64,000 bases of DNA from Actinernus sp. WN-2022 (GCA_030867875.1 JAOWCC010000441.1:62001-126000); one strand, 5' to 3'; counted from the first letter of the stretch, positions 35,069-44,125 are shown. Numbers and translations: made by a program. The notes: generated by a model from the letters alone, not told the origin.

Positions 35069-36097
35069 ATGTTCAATATGGAAGATAGGGTCGACGTTGA
35101 TGTGAGACCTGAGGATAATACCAACAGATACGAAGAACGAGATGAAGGACGACAACGACAACTAGATGAAGAAGACCGACAACGAGAACGAGACGTAAAT
35201 GAGAGATACGTGGCTTACTTATTGAGTGACAATCAAGATGAAGCTGGAGGTAGTGAGACAATTACCATGGATGTTTTGCATGGTGATGACCCACTTCGAG
35301 GATTCACATTCGAACAAACCTTTTCAGATTCGGTAAAGGAAAGGCTGGTTGATGATGTAAAAGAGCATTATCCAGATGCGGGTATTCGGCATAACATCGA
35401 AATCTACTTAAATAATGGACAACTCAACGTTCGCGAACTTGGAAGCAACGAAGACTATACGCGTCTATTCGCCGGTAATGAGAAAAATAAGAAATTACGC
35501 GTGAAGATGAGGAAAGATCTCAAAGATGCTTTAGGTCCAAATAATGAAGAAGCTACCAATGAAGTATTATTTGCAGAACGACAACTCGACGAGCGGGAAG
35601 TAAATAACGAATCTATTCTTGGAGACTCCGAATCTACCGACGCTCAGAAAGAAATAGCTAATAAAGAGTTAATGTCTATCCGTAGGGCAAGAGAATTACT
35701 TAAACGTCAAGAAGAAGCTATACTAGAACGTACGTCGCTACGTGAGAGGGTTAAATACATTTTCAGAAAGTATGGAATGACCGTTCTTGCGGTGGTAACT
35801 GCTATTGGTGCTATCGTTAGCGTAATAGTTTCCCAATTATCGAAAGCCGTACCGAAACCAGTAAAAGATGGTATCGACAAAGTGGCAGATACAGTAAAGA
35901 AGGGGTTAAAAACGGTAGGTGATTTGTTAAAGGAAATGGGAAAGAAACTTGGACAGATACTACCTGGAATGATTGGATCAATTGCGAATTTCATATTTAC
36001 TATGGCTGGTAAAGCTCTAGGAGTATTAGCAGAGAACGTTTGGTTATTCATCGTAGCTATAGCGGTGATCACAATAGAGCAATACAAACGACGTTAA
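35069..36097 (+). CDS. Coiled-coil protein with amphipathic and membrane C-terminus (A)
   Basis: 342 residues (an alternative ATG at 35078 is possible). Residues 1-50 are rich in Arg/Asp/Glu, and ~170-225 form a coiled coil. The tail is conserved with B: TSLRERVKYIFRKYGMTV, hydrophobic AVVTAIGAIVSVIV, amphipathic VKKGLKTVGDLLKEMGKKLG, QILPGMIGSIANFIF, and a final segment ending VITIEQYKRR. It is transcribed opposite to B's version relative to the capsid gene, so this block has been inverted between the lineages. Its last 4 bp overlap the extended reading of the large conserved gene. Confidence 0.78.
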   Translation: MFNMEDRVDVDVRPEDNTNRYEERDEGRQRQLDEEDRQRERDVNERYVAYLLSDNQDEAGGSETITMDVLHGDDPLRGFTFEQTFSDSVKERLVDDVKEHYPDAGIRHNIEIYLNNGQLNVRELGSNEDYTRLFAGNEKNKKLRVKMRKDLKDALGPNNEEATNEVLFAERQLDEREVNNESILGDSESTDAQKEIANKELMSIRRARELLKRQEEAILERTSLRERVKYIFRKYGMTVLAVVTAIGAIVSVIVSQLSKAVPKPVKDGIDKVADTVKKGLKTVGDLLKEMGKKLGQILPGMIGSIANFIFTMAGKALGVLAENVWLFIVAIAVITIEQYKRR

Positions 36098-37737
36098 CGA
36101 AATAACACCCACGCAATTCCAGCTCCTGCAATAGATACTATCGCTAGATTGATCTCATGTTGTGGAACTCGTTGCTTTACGCTATGTGGAACTTGTTTCT
36201 TTACGCTATATGGAACTTGTTGATACGTACTATGTGGTAATTTTTTCTTTCGTATCTGTCCTTCCATATCTGGTGGTGGGAGTTTAGTTTGCTCATCATT
36301 GATTGAGTTTCATCCCATTTTCATATATTTCGTAGCTATCTTGAATGCGTTATTATAGCCACTAATCTTTTGAGTATCGAACAATAGATTGCTTGGTAAT
36401 AGCCATACTCCTGAAGCTATTGCCAGATCTAACTTCTTATTCGTACTATCTATTGCAATCTGATAGTTTTTTACGCCATTCACTAAGTTGTTTTCAATAA
36501 TCGTGGCTTCAAGCAAAACTTTGAACTCTAGTTTGGTGTTATAACTACCAATTATTGGTGTAAGCATATTAACTTGAGCACCTAGAATGCAATACGCGAA
36601 AGCTTCAACAGATCGATTCAATCTACCTAATCCGGCATCCGTTAATCCCTTACCGATTGGTGGCGTAAACCAATTGTATTGTTTTCCGTTAGTCTCGTCA
36701 CCCCTAATAAAGTGAATCATATTGGAATTAGCTAACTTACCACCCTCATCTTTGAATATATAGAATGGGTCCTTTTGTGTCCATGTGTACATGTCTGGGG
36801 CACTCGACCTTAACTCATACTCATTCTTATCGCCGTACCTGGGGAAGTAAACGAATATGTCACCTAATCCTTTATTACGACCTCCACGCCATCTGAAGTC
36901 TGGTGTTCGAGATAAACCAAATTCGATGCACAAAGTCTCAAGCGCTGCTTTGCTATAGAGGTTATCAATTTGCTTGAAAGAAGAGTCACCAGGTAGAGGT
37001 CCACCAAGTTCATATAGAATTATTCGTATTGTGAAATAAACGTGAAATCGTAGGAACCCTTGAATGATAGGTGGATACCTTTTGAAAATAGGATCAAATA
37101 ACGACACTCCACATCCAGAAGTTGCACACCACGTTGCAAAATTCAATCGTTGAGGCCAATATTTGAAATCTGGACCTGATAACCAATGGTGGGACTCCTT
37201 TGCCGTCATATGCTTTACGACAGTCTCTTTGAATATGTTCGGAACGCCCGCTTTGAACTTTTCCGTAGGTGTGACATATATCCATAGATTAGTTAAATTG
37301 ATATCTTGTGCTTTTTCAGTAGGTGGGACCGCCGTAATAGGATATTTCACACTTTTATCTAGTGTTAACGTATGTGGAAAACCATCATGCACATCCAACA
37401 ATGCGTTATCGATGCGTTTTTGAATGGTGGTAGGTAGCTTAGAGACATCATCGCCATAAACCACATAACCATGATTCCCATCTCGAAACCAAATACTAGT
37501 TGAATATTTGCCAGGGCCGTCTATATCTGTTGATACATAGAACTGGTGAAAATCTGCATGTGGATATTGTTTCTTAAACTTCGTTAATAGATCGACATTC
37601 AACGTTGCGATCTTCTTATTTTTATCGGCAAGGAGCGCTATCTGCTCAGATTTCGACAGTCTTGGTCCACCCCTAGCAATCTCTGCTATGTCCTCTGCAG
37701 ATAGACCATCATCTTCGTCTGACACAACAAAAGGCAT
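36094..37737 (-). pseudogene. Large conserved Polinton protein (A) with an in-frame TGA
   Basis: The open part (37737-36310) gives 475 residues with the family blocks: YPHADFHQFY, HWLSGPDFKYWPQRLNFATWCATSGCG, FHVYFTIRIILYELG, PDFRWRGGRNKGLGDIF and GRLNRSVEAFAYCILG. A TGA at 36310-36312 ends it. The same frame then stays open for 71 more codons to 36094, including Q-V-P-x-S-V-K repeats and a C-terminal hydrophobic segment (IVSIAGAGIAWVLF) that matches the membrane tail of B's protein. So A carries a nonsense change that removes the predicted tail anchor. Readthrough cannot be excluded. Confidence 0.85.
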
Positions 37738-37786
37738 CGTAACTATTGAAGCTATACATATACATAGTTTATACCTTTAATATATA

Positions 37787-38455
37787 ATGGTTATCTTAAA
37801 TGTCACATGTCCTACGGCTGACCATACTGTCTACTTCGATAACCCTATTCTTATCAATAATATTTCGCTAGTTGAGGTCACTCTTAGTCACAATTGGTGG
37901 AACCTATCAGAGAAAGGGGGCTTTAAGTGGATTACCCCCAATAGTTTGACGTTTCCATACGAAATTAAGGCGGGACATTATAAGATAGAAAATTTGATAA
38001 CCTACTTAGATCCCGCAGTTGAGGCTGGTTACTTGGAATTCATAGACTATCCATTTAGGAAATATTGGCTTATGAAGGTCAAGAAACCAATCAAATTCAC
38101 TAAGAATGTCTGCGATTTGTTTGGTATCGAAGTAAATAAAGATGTAACAGATTATGTGACTATCAATAAAGGAAAATACGTCCTGGTGCCAAAAGATATT
38201 AATCACATATCTATCTACTGTGATGTGGTGGATTCAGATTTCTCGCTTCTCGATGGGAAGCCATCTAAAATCCTACATACTTTAAAAACGGTATCACACG
38301 TTTTTGGTGAAACAACTTACTTTCCGCCAACCCTCATACCCATTCGAGCCCTAGGAACGATACGGAACTACATTCGCCTCACAGTTTGCGATGAGAAAGG
38401 CAATCTCATAGACTTCAACAAGCAGCCTATACGTTTCGTATTGAAGCTTGAGTAA
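37787..38455 (+). CDS. Virion-like (penton/fibre-type) protein (A)
   Basis: 222 residues. The N-terminal unit reads TADHTVYFDNPILINNISLVEVTLSHNWWNL, then a G-H-Y-K-I-E-N-L motif and FTKNVCDLFGI. The C-terminal domain has ISIYCDVVDSDFSLLDGKPS, KILHTL, and YIRLTVCDEKGNLIDFN. This is the same two-part plan as B's 18338-18979 protein. It sits 49 bp from the divergent large conserved gene and 16 bp before the next gene, the same neighbourhood as in element C. A virion role is inferred from family pattern. Confidence 0.75.
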   Translation: MVILNVTCPTADHTVYFDNPILINNISLVEVTLSHNWWNLSEKGGFKWITPNSLTFPYEIKAGHYKIENLITYLDPAVEAGYLEFIDYPFRKYWLMKVKKPIKFTKNVCDLFGIEVNKDVTDYVTINKGKYVLVPKDINHISIYCDVVDSDFSLLDGKPSKILHTLKTVSHVFGETTYFPPTLIPIRALGTIRNYIRLTVCDEKGNLIDFNKQPIRFVLKLE

Positions 38456-38471
38456 ATCATACGTATATACA

Positions 38472-39101
38472 ATGGATGGCGATTCGATTCAACCGTTTCC
38501 AACAGCACCAGATATCTATCCATCGGGAGCTATAAAGGAACTTAGCGATATAAATGGATCGAGTTTTGGACTGCAAAAAATCTGTGATACGCTTGCTGAG
38601 CTAGAACAACAAGCAAAGCACTACGAAGTTGTTCGCAAAAAGTATGCTCGAGCGCGTGGTATCGTTCATGGGATTGCTGTGGCCACAGGTAGCCTGAGTG
38701 GCGTTTTATCAGCTTTTGCGTTAGGTTCATCATTTACGGGGATTGGGATACCTGTGGGTATTTCCTTAGGATCAGCGGGTTTCCTGTGTGCCGCCATATC
38801 GGCTTCGATGGCTGTTGTTAGTAAGAAACTTGGCGTTCACGTCTCGAAGCATGAAAAGACTGTTATGTTAGCAAAAGCTAAGGCGAATTCCGTGGAAGTC
38901 AAAGTCTCAAAAGCTCTATCCGATTGTAACATTTCAGAAGCCGAGTTCGGAAGCGTTATTGATGAGAAAAGGAAATATGAGACGCTTAAACTAGAAATAC
39001 GGCAAAAAAACAGGCAAGAAAGAGGATCGAAAAACGTAGAACAACTTCGATCCGAGATCCGAAAGGAGATGAGAGCGAAACTTGGCAGTCTAGTGGGATA
39101 A
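38472..39101 (+). CDS. Conserved protein with a hydrophobic Gly-rich centre (A)
   Basis: 209 residues from the ATG at 38472, chosen because C's homologue begins with the same M-x-GDSIQPFP motif. Polar start, hydrophobic Gly/Ala/Ser-rich centre (~62-125), then KHEKTVMLAKAKANSVEVKV, a KALSDCNISEAEFGSV motif and a basic coiled-coil end (REMRAKLGSLVG, shared almost exactly with C). Function unknown. Confidence 0.8.
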   Translation: MDGDSIQPFPTAPDIYPSGAIKELSDINGSSFGLQKICDTLAELEQQAKHYEVVRKKYARARGIVHGIAVATGSLSGVLSAFALGSSFTGIGIPVGISLGSAGFLCAAISASMAVVSKKLGVHVSKHEKTVMLAKAKANSVEVKVSKALSDCNISEAEFGSVIDEKRKYETLKLEIRQKNRQERGSKNVEQLRSEIRKEMRAKLGSLVG

Positions 39102-39114
39102 GAATCAATATAAC

Positions 39115-39420
39115 CAGCGTGGACTTTATAATCTTAGTATAAATTAATTCTGATGTCTGGTCCGTATGCAAATTTCTGTCGATTCTGCCCAGCGTAGATT
39201 TTACAATCTTAGTATAAATTAATTCCGACATCCGGTTTGCACGCAAACTTCCGTTGGTGGCGCAATACTTATGATATCGATGGTGTAATATAAGCCACGA
39301 GGACGGCACGCAGGTGGTATCGATAGCGTCATATAGACCACGAGGTCGGCACGCAGGTTGTATCGGTGGCGCCATATAGACCACGAGGTCGGCACGAAGT
39401 ATGACATCTATCACGTGGGT
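39115..39420. repeat. Two families of short tandem repeats (A)
   Basis: First, two ~75-bp copies of a TTTATAATCTTAGTATAAATTAATTC-bearing unit, shown here only by its position (39117-39247). Then three ~50-bp units (39268-39400) with CACGAGGWCGGCACGCAG preceded by GGTATCGAT/GGCG. No convincing gene lies in them. Confidence 0.75.
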
Positions 39421-39432
39421 GTTATTGCTGGT

Positions 39433-39582
39433 ATGATAGAGATCATGGCCCATCCCTTTCGTCATTATCGTTTACCTATGGAGCAAGGAAGGTTTCTCGC
39501 GCTCGTTAGAGACTTAAATGACGTTCTTGATCAAGTTGGGGAGTTCATAGACACGGGAAAAGCTAAATACACCGGAGAATAA
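39433..39582 (+). CDS. Possible 49-residue protein (A)
   Basis: An ATG-initiated frame just after the tandem repeats encodes a compact, amphipathic, helix-rich product (EQGRFLALVRDLNDVLDQVGEFI). I recognise no family and see no homologue in B or C, so this is a low-confidence call. Confidence 0.3.
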   Translation: MIEIMAHPFRHYRLPMEQGRFLALVRDLNDVLDQVGEFIDTGKAKYTGE

Positions 39583-39660
39583 TTCATTTTAAGTATTGCT
39601 GAGACTTACCTGTGACTAATCGGACAAGAACTCGCGATCGGTCGACCAACGAAGAGTAAA

Positions 39661-39804
39661 ATGCCACTCGAAGAGATGTCGCAACGTAGGATGTACGGTG
39701 GAGTAGAATATCTTCGTTCACAGTCTGTGAATCATTTTAAGAATGTTTCTATAGTGTTCCTCGTCCTCTTTACGTTAGTAATAGTGTGTTTTGAAATTTT
39801 CTAG
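39661..39804 (+). CDS. 47-residue single-span microprotein (A)
   Basis: ATG at 39661, TAG at 39802-39804. About 30 polar residues with an MYGGVEYLRSQSVNHFKN stretch precede one hydrophobic span (VSIVFLVLFTLVIVCF). The following DNA repeats this gene twice more, but both later copies are truncated within the span. It has the plan of a small type-II membrane protein. I do not know a family. Retention of one open copy among three suggests, but does not prove, function. Confidence 0.5.
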   Translation: MPLEEMSQRRMYGGVEYLRSQSVNHFKNVSIVFLVLFTLVIVCFEIF

Positions 39805-40172
39805 AGATGAATTTTGATGTTTAAATCGTGTCACAATGTAGGATGTACGGCGGAGTCGAATATCTTCTTTCGCAGTCGGCGAATCATTTTAAAAATGTTT
39901 CTATCGTGTTCCTTGTCCTCCCTATATGAGTAATAGTGTGTTTGAAATTTCCTAGAGATGAATTTTTGATGTTTAAATCGTAAACGGCTGATTCAAGGCT
40001 GTCGCAAATGTGGGATGTACGGCGGAGTCAAATATCTTGTTTCGCAGTCGGCTAATCATTTTAAAAATGTTTCTATCGTGTTCCTTGTCCTCCCTATGTG
40101 AGTAATAGTGTTTTTGAAATTTCCTAGAGATGAATTTTGATGTTTAAATCGTAAACGGCTGATTCAAGGCGC
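39672..40172 (+). repeat. Three tandem 152-172 bp copies of the microprotein gene
   Basis: Copies are anchored at ATG TAC GG sequences at 39691, 39843 and 40015. Copies 2 and 3 share a small deletion that turns the hydrophobic segment into ...VLP(I/M) and a stop. The 3' non-coding part (TAGAGATGAATTT...GATGTTTAAATCGT) is also repeated. Confidence 0.85.
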
Positions 40173-40180
40173 CATGAAAG

Positions 40181-40422
40181 TAATTATGCAGGAATGCGGT
40201 CCTGCGAGGACCGGTTTGGTAATTCAGTATAATTATGTAGGAATGCGGTCCTGCGAGGACCGGTTTCGTAATTCAGTATAAATTATGTAGGAATGCGGTC
40301 CGGCGAGGACCGGTTTGGTAATTCAGTATAATTATGTAGGAATGCGGTCCGGCGAGGACCGGTTTCGTAATTCAGTATAAATTATGTAGGAATGCGGTCC
40401 GGCGAGGACCGGTTTCGTAATT
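40181..40422 (+). repeat. Five ~49-bp iterons each carrying a stem-loop
   Basis: Each unit reads TAATTATGYAGGAATG, then a CGGTCC-KGCGA-GGACCG stem-loop, then GGTTTSGTAATTCAGTA. Five units lie head to tail with few differences. They end 64 bp before the TFIIB stop codon. Possible roles are an origin or protein-binding array; a passive satellite is equally possible. Confidence 0.9.
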
Positions 40423-40486
40423 AACATACAATAAAAACTATTTGTGTACATAGCACGTTGAAGTTGTTTTTCCCCCAGTTCTTCCT

Positions 40487-41464
40487 CTATCTGGATTTTT
40501 TCTTCTTGTGTATTTCACTATCGCTAGTTAGACCGTGTCTCGTATAGATGGGCTCAAAGTGGGAATTGTAAGCAATCAACTCATTGATAAAACGCACGAC
40601 CGAACCCTTATATATACCACACCATTTAACAACGTCAATAAGAGACATACGAGATCCCGAACGACGTAGTACCTCGTAACTCGCTCCAACGACTTTAGTT
40701 CTAAGTATGGAGCTGATACCTATATTGTTTTCTATTGCCTTATGAACAATCTCGTAGACTATTTGTTGGGCATTCTTAGGTGCTCCTTGGGGGTTGAGTT
40801 TATCAAAAGTCGTTGTAATGTGAGGAGCTATTCGATCGGTATTCAAATCTATATCGATCTTATCGTCGTCATGTAGAGAACGTATAAAGACATTTCCACG
40901 ACATATGCTTTTATCGTTTAGTTGCATAAAACGAGCGACCTCTCCTTTAGATCTAATGAACCCACATTGTATACACGCTTGATAAAGTATAGCAGCTAAA
41001 ATAGTTCGTTTCGCATAGCTACGTTTGGTACAAACTTTCTGTACTTGAATGAATGCATCGGCTACGATTACTAATACATTTGTGGGGAACGAGAGGTCGT
41101 AATTTTGTTTATAAATAGTGTTGTATGCCTGTAGTTCTCGCATAATCGTTCGTAGTTGTAATTCTTTGTTATCGCTTTGCTTTGGGATTGTGCGGTCTAG
41201 ATCATTTTGATACTGAAAGCTATCCGGCCCTACTATTCGTAACCGAGTAGTAAGATCGATAGTCGTTTCTTCATATGATTCAGTCTCGGAAACAAGACCA
41301 CAGGTGGGACATATGAATTCCGTTCCTTGCATTTCCATCGGGCATAGACATTCGGAACATGTTTCACCAGTGTTAATGTGTAACAATGGTTTGATATGCG
41401 ACAGTGGTTTGATGTGTAGGCTTGCACAAATTTCTGGACTAAGTAATCTGATAAGATCATCCAT
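40487..41464 (-). CDS. TFIIB-like transcription factor (element A)
   Basis: 325 residues from the ATG at 41464; this start matches C's MDELIRLFGP. A complete zinc ribbon is near 31-53 (CSEC...CPTCGLV). A first cyclin-like repeat lies near 120-205 (TILAAILYQACIQCGF, GEVARFMQLNDKSI) and a second near 230-315 (SILRTKVVGASYEVLRRSGS, SLIDVVKWCGIYKGSVVRFI). It would recruit RNA polymerase to element promoters. Unlike B, A has no visible TBP partner, so host TBP may be used. Confidence 0.9.
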   Translation of the reverse strand: MDDLIRLLSPEICASLHIKPLSHIKPLLHINTGETCSECLCPMEMQGTEFICPTCGLVSETESYEETTIDLTTRLRIVGPDSFQYQNDLDRTIPKQSDNKELQLRTIMRELQAYNTIYKQNYDLSFPTNVLVIVADAFIQVQKVCTKRSYAKRTILAAILYQACIQCGFIRSKGEVARFMQLNDKSICRGNVFIRSLHDDDKIDIDLNTDRIAPHITTTFDKLNPQGAPKNAQQIVYEIVHKAIENNIGISSILRTKVVGASYEVLRRSGSRMSLIDVVKWCGIYKGSVVRFINELIAYNSHFEPIYTRHGLTSDSEIHKKKKSR

Positions 41465-41513
41465 ACTAGTTGTATACCATATGCCTGTCAATTGTTCAAT
41501 TGTTCGTTTGTTT

Positions 41514-41580
41514 AAAAAAAAAAAAGAAAAAATGAAGAGAGGTCGCATAACAATTTCTCTTCATTCTTTTCTTTTTTTTT
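41514..41580. terminator. A-tract/T-tract hairpin between Cys-rich and TFIIB genes (A)
   Basis: An A-rich tract, AATGAAGAGA, a loop containing GGTCGCATAAC, then TCTCTTCATT and a T-rich tract. It lies 14 bp beyond the stop of the Cys-rich gene and upstream of TFIIB. The stem (ATGAAGA/TCTTCAT) and the GTCG-x-GCRT loop recur in both element C hairpins. Confidence 0.75.
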
Positions 41581-41594
41581 TCGTATCGTGATTT

Positions 41595-42014
41595 CTACTT
41601 ATCCTCCGATCCTACCACATTTAGATCCTTCTCACTGATGGAGAGGTCATCCAATGCATTATCGAGATCGTGAATGTCCACCACATTTTGATCTTTTTCC
41701 GATTCCACTACATTTAGATCTTTCTCCGATTCTACTACATTTGAACACGCGATATTCTTCGACTCGTTAGCTCGTTTCTTATCAAGGTTCTTCTTATTGC
41801 GAATGGTACGGCGTTGAGGTGCACCACATTTTGAACAAAGTTCGTTAGTAGTACGACAGCCTCGACCGCACGTCAAACATGGAACGAATATAGCACATCC
41901 TCTTCCTATCTGGAAGTTATGTTGAGAGCAATACTCTGACGTCTTTGAACACTTACTTATACATTTCGTGGTCTTTCCTCGCATCAACCAATCACAAGTT
42001 CTTGTCTCAACCAT
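41595..42014 (-). CDS. Cys-rich zinc-binding-type protein with acidic tail (A)
   Basis: 139 residues. The first ~75 residues hold about 13 Cys and a His in a conserved pattern: TCDWLMRGK-x-T-K-C, C-S-Q-H-N-x-Q-I, FVPCLTCGRGCRT, LCSKCG. The rest is basic and then acidic, with D-L-N-V-V-E-S-E-K repeats. C's homologue (59674-60279) shares the Cys domain but has a longer tail. It likely folds around two zinc ions and may bind nucleic acid or protein; the function is unknown. Lies next to TFIIB in both elements, near the terminus, so it is probably an early gene. Confidence 0.8.
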   Translation of the reverse strand: MVETRTCDWLMRGKTTKCISKCSKTSEYCSQHNFQIGRGCAIFVPCLTCGRGCRTTNELCSKCGAPQRRTIRNKKNLDKKRANESKNIACSNVVESEKDLNVVESEKDQNVVDIHDLDNALDDLSISEKDLNVVGSEDK

Positions 42015-42060
42015 CGTGCAATATACCTATATACGTTATATGTCTAATTGGTATCTTAGT
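42015..42060 (-). promoter_or_regulatory. Putative promoter of the Cys-rich gene (A)
   Basis: On the minus strand ACCAATTAGACATATA is followed by a GTATATAGGTATAT-type box and then the ATG at 42014. Near-copy of the box before the C2H2 gene at the other end of A. Confidence 0.5.
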
Positions 42061-42228
42061 TGTGACGTCTACGTTGAGGTTCTTCAATTATGCGCACTTG
42101 TCTAATCTGTGTGGTATTAATACGTACTAAGATAACAGCATACGTTAATATCGTGAAGTAGAGAATGTATGTTAGTACCATGGGTGGATATACTGTAAAC
42201 TAATCATTCCTTTAATAGGTGTTAAAAT
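42061..42228. other. Non-coding spacer inside A's right end
   Basis: No open frame or motif that I recognise between the promoter of the Cys-rich gene and the right TIR. Confidence 0.5.
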
Positions 42229-42489
42229 GTTGAGTAAAAAAGGTTTCTTCTATCTAATAGAGCTTCAAGTACGTTGAGGCGGACTATGGTCTATAGTAGT
42301 ATATAAAGTGGGGGGACTGGATCGCCTTGAATGTTGTATTATTGAAATCCTTGCTCGATGACTCTAGAACCACAGCGAATTGTTCGAATGCTGCAGTAGA
42401 AAAATTCGCTGTGGTTCTAGAGTCATCGAGCAAGGATTTCAATAATACAACATTCAAGGTGGGCCAGTCCCCCCACTTTATATACTACT
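42229..42489 (-). repeat. Element A right TIR, ending in a 195-bp hairpin
   Basis: Inverse copy of 5536-5796. The hairpin spans 42295-42489, and its apex is in the same TIR orientation as the left one, so the two ends are not flip/flop isomers of each other. CTACT at 42485-42489 is followed by the AAAGG duplication. Confidence 0.9.
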
Positions 42490-42494
42490 AAAGG
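42490..42494. repeat. Target-site duplication of element A, right copy
   Basis: AAAGG, identical to 5531-5535. The host LINE frame continues on either side. Confidence 0.85.
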
Positions 42495-43600
42495 TATACC
42501 GTTCCAATCCGTTATGGCGTGATAGGTGAACCGCTGCTTATAATTATGTACTTCTCTATTTGTTATAAAATTAAAATCGTAGTCAATTTGGTCATTACGT
42601 AATTTATGTACCGTGGTACAGAGATGGAATTTACGACGTACCTGGAGTATTTCCCAACCTAGCTGATCTAAAGCGTCTCTCGAAGAAGAGAAGACTGGTA
42701 AACCTAATATTACTTTGGCGGCCTTACTCTGAATAACATGAAGGGAGTCCTTAAGTGTAATGTTATTTTTATCTCCCCAAACTATATCTGCATAATCTAA
42801 AATAGGTAAAATAAGCGCATTATAAAAAGTTAAACGAGCATGCAACGGTAAAAGATGCCTTATGCGCCTCAACAGGCCAATGCGCTGATTCGCCTTAGAA
42901 ATAACTTTATCTATATGATCGCACCACGTCATGGTTTGGTTTATAGTCACACCAAGGTACTTAAATGAATCAACGCGCGTAAGAGAGGAAGTATTGATGT
43001 GTCTGTTCAACAATACGCGGGGATGACGAAGAGAAGTAAATGACTGTGTCGTCAGCATAAATAGATATCTCACATGATTCCAGACAATTTAGAAGATTGT
43101 TAATGTATATTAGGAAGAGCAGGGGACCAAGAATACTTCCCTGAGGCACTCCAACAGGTACATATTGAGTAGAGGAGTACTGGTTGTCTATTACAGTTAC
43201 TCGAGATCTGTTACAAAGGTACCCTTTGTTTTGGGGTCAGAATATTATTCTCTTTCCAAAGAAATTCATAGAGCTGACGAAGCACTGACCTTTCAAGAAT
43301 CTTGCTAACTGTAGGCAGGACTGTGATCGCTCTGTACTTGTTCACATCAAAAGTCTAGCGCTTATCTGATCAAAGCCAATGGCCTTTTTTGTTTTCAGGG
43401 TTCTGAGCGGATTTCTAACAAATTGTTCATCAATCGACCGAAAAACGAATAAGGTCTCTTGTTCTTGATCAGGCGCTGGGAATATTAAAATTAGCCATTA
43501 ATTGATTAGCCAGTTTTGTCCCAATAGCTGTTCTGGTTTGGTCAGATATTCTAGTTGGAGTGTTCTCAACGCTACCTTTTGCATATAGCCCTTAGTCAGA
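42495..43600 (-). pseudogene. LINE reverse transcriptase fragment hit by element A
   Basis: Read on the minus strand with frameshifts. NKYRAITVLPTVSKILER (about 43335-43270) is the early RT region. VGVPQGSILGPLLFLIYINN (about 43160-43100) and the catalytic ISIYADDT (about 43065-43040) follow. The open stretch to 42495 carries SFKYLGVTINQTMTW, the FYNALILPILDYADIVWG region and the terminal TDWNGIP motif. The protein breaks off at the A junction and resumes at 5530. A CR1/L2/Jockey-group element, dead by frameshifts before or after A arrived. Confidence 0.88.
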
Positions 43601-44075
43601 ATACGAACGCCGTAATCTAGTTCCATTGCACTCAATTCGTGTGTGAAATTAATATAAAAAACCTTTTTCGTAGTTAGACATTAACAGACCTAGATTTTCA
43701 AACTTTTTCGCGGTAGCATGTCCCTAGATCCCCTCCCGTATTACAAATCCTGGCTACGTCCCAGCTGTAGACTTAATCAAAGGTTTATGAAATTCCGCCG
43801 AGTGAACAAAGAAGAGACGTCACAAGATTGTCAATCCTGTCGGACGTCACCGAATTGTGAGCTCAATGGAATTGTGTTTTTCTCCGAAATAGATATCAGA
43901 AAACAAAACTGCACAGCGTTTGTATTCTAACTAAGTGTTACCTATCTGCAAAAGGAAGCGAATATATTTTTTAAGATCTATTATCTTGGAGAAATGCTGC
44001 ATTGCTTTCTACAAAAAACTACAAGATTATATTTCCACTCTTTTATTTCCTTTTTCTAGTTCAATGTATTAACAT

Positions 44076-44112
<37 letters not shown>

Positions 44113-44125
44113 CGTACATCTTGTA
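43601..44125. other. Intergenic, no gene seen
   Basis: Mixed-composition sequence with short open frames only. A homopolymer T tract of roughly 29 bases lies at 44081-44109, just past the 3' end of the host gene. On the gene's strand this is an A tract, possibly a retroposon tail. Confidence 0.55.

Larger units (their letters stand above)
5536..42489. mobile_element. Element A: Polinton/Maverick, interrupted by element B
   Basis: Bounded by ~261-bp terminal inverted repeats, AGTAG...CTACT termini and AAAGG duplications. Without element B and its duplication it is about 16.4 kb, a normal Polinton size. Gene order from the left: C2H2 protein, DNA polymerase B (+), integrase (-), a block of small membrane proteins, ATPase and capsid protein (all -), coiled-coil membrane protein (+), large conserved protein (-), two virion-like proteins (+), a tandem-repeat region, TFIIB (-) and a Cys-rich protein (-). 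An in-frame stop, a frameshifted small gene, a chimeric duplicate and the B insertion show that it is decaying. Confidence 0.93.

Noticed and set aside
36310..37737. Treating the 475-residue frame as the complete protein in A
   Set aside because: The next 71 codons stay open in the same frame and match the membrane tail of B's homologue, so the TGA is more likely a mutation.
40181..40422. CRISPR-like array
   Set aside because: Units are contiguous with no unique spacers, in a eukaryotic element; these are iterons or a satellite.
5536..42489. A single 37-kb giant Polinton or virus with duplicated core genes
   Set aside because: Two independent pairs of TIRs and target duplications, and the restored frame of the split gene, show two nested elements.
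1408..43600. The LINE 5' half (1408-3548) and RT fragment as one LINE split by element A
   Set aside because: The sequence joining to the RT fragment is the 3' tail at 5280-5535, not the 5' half, and Tc1 material lies between them.
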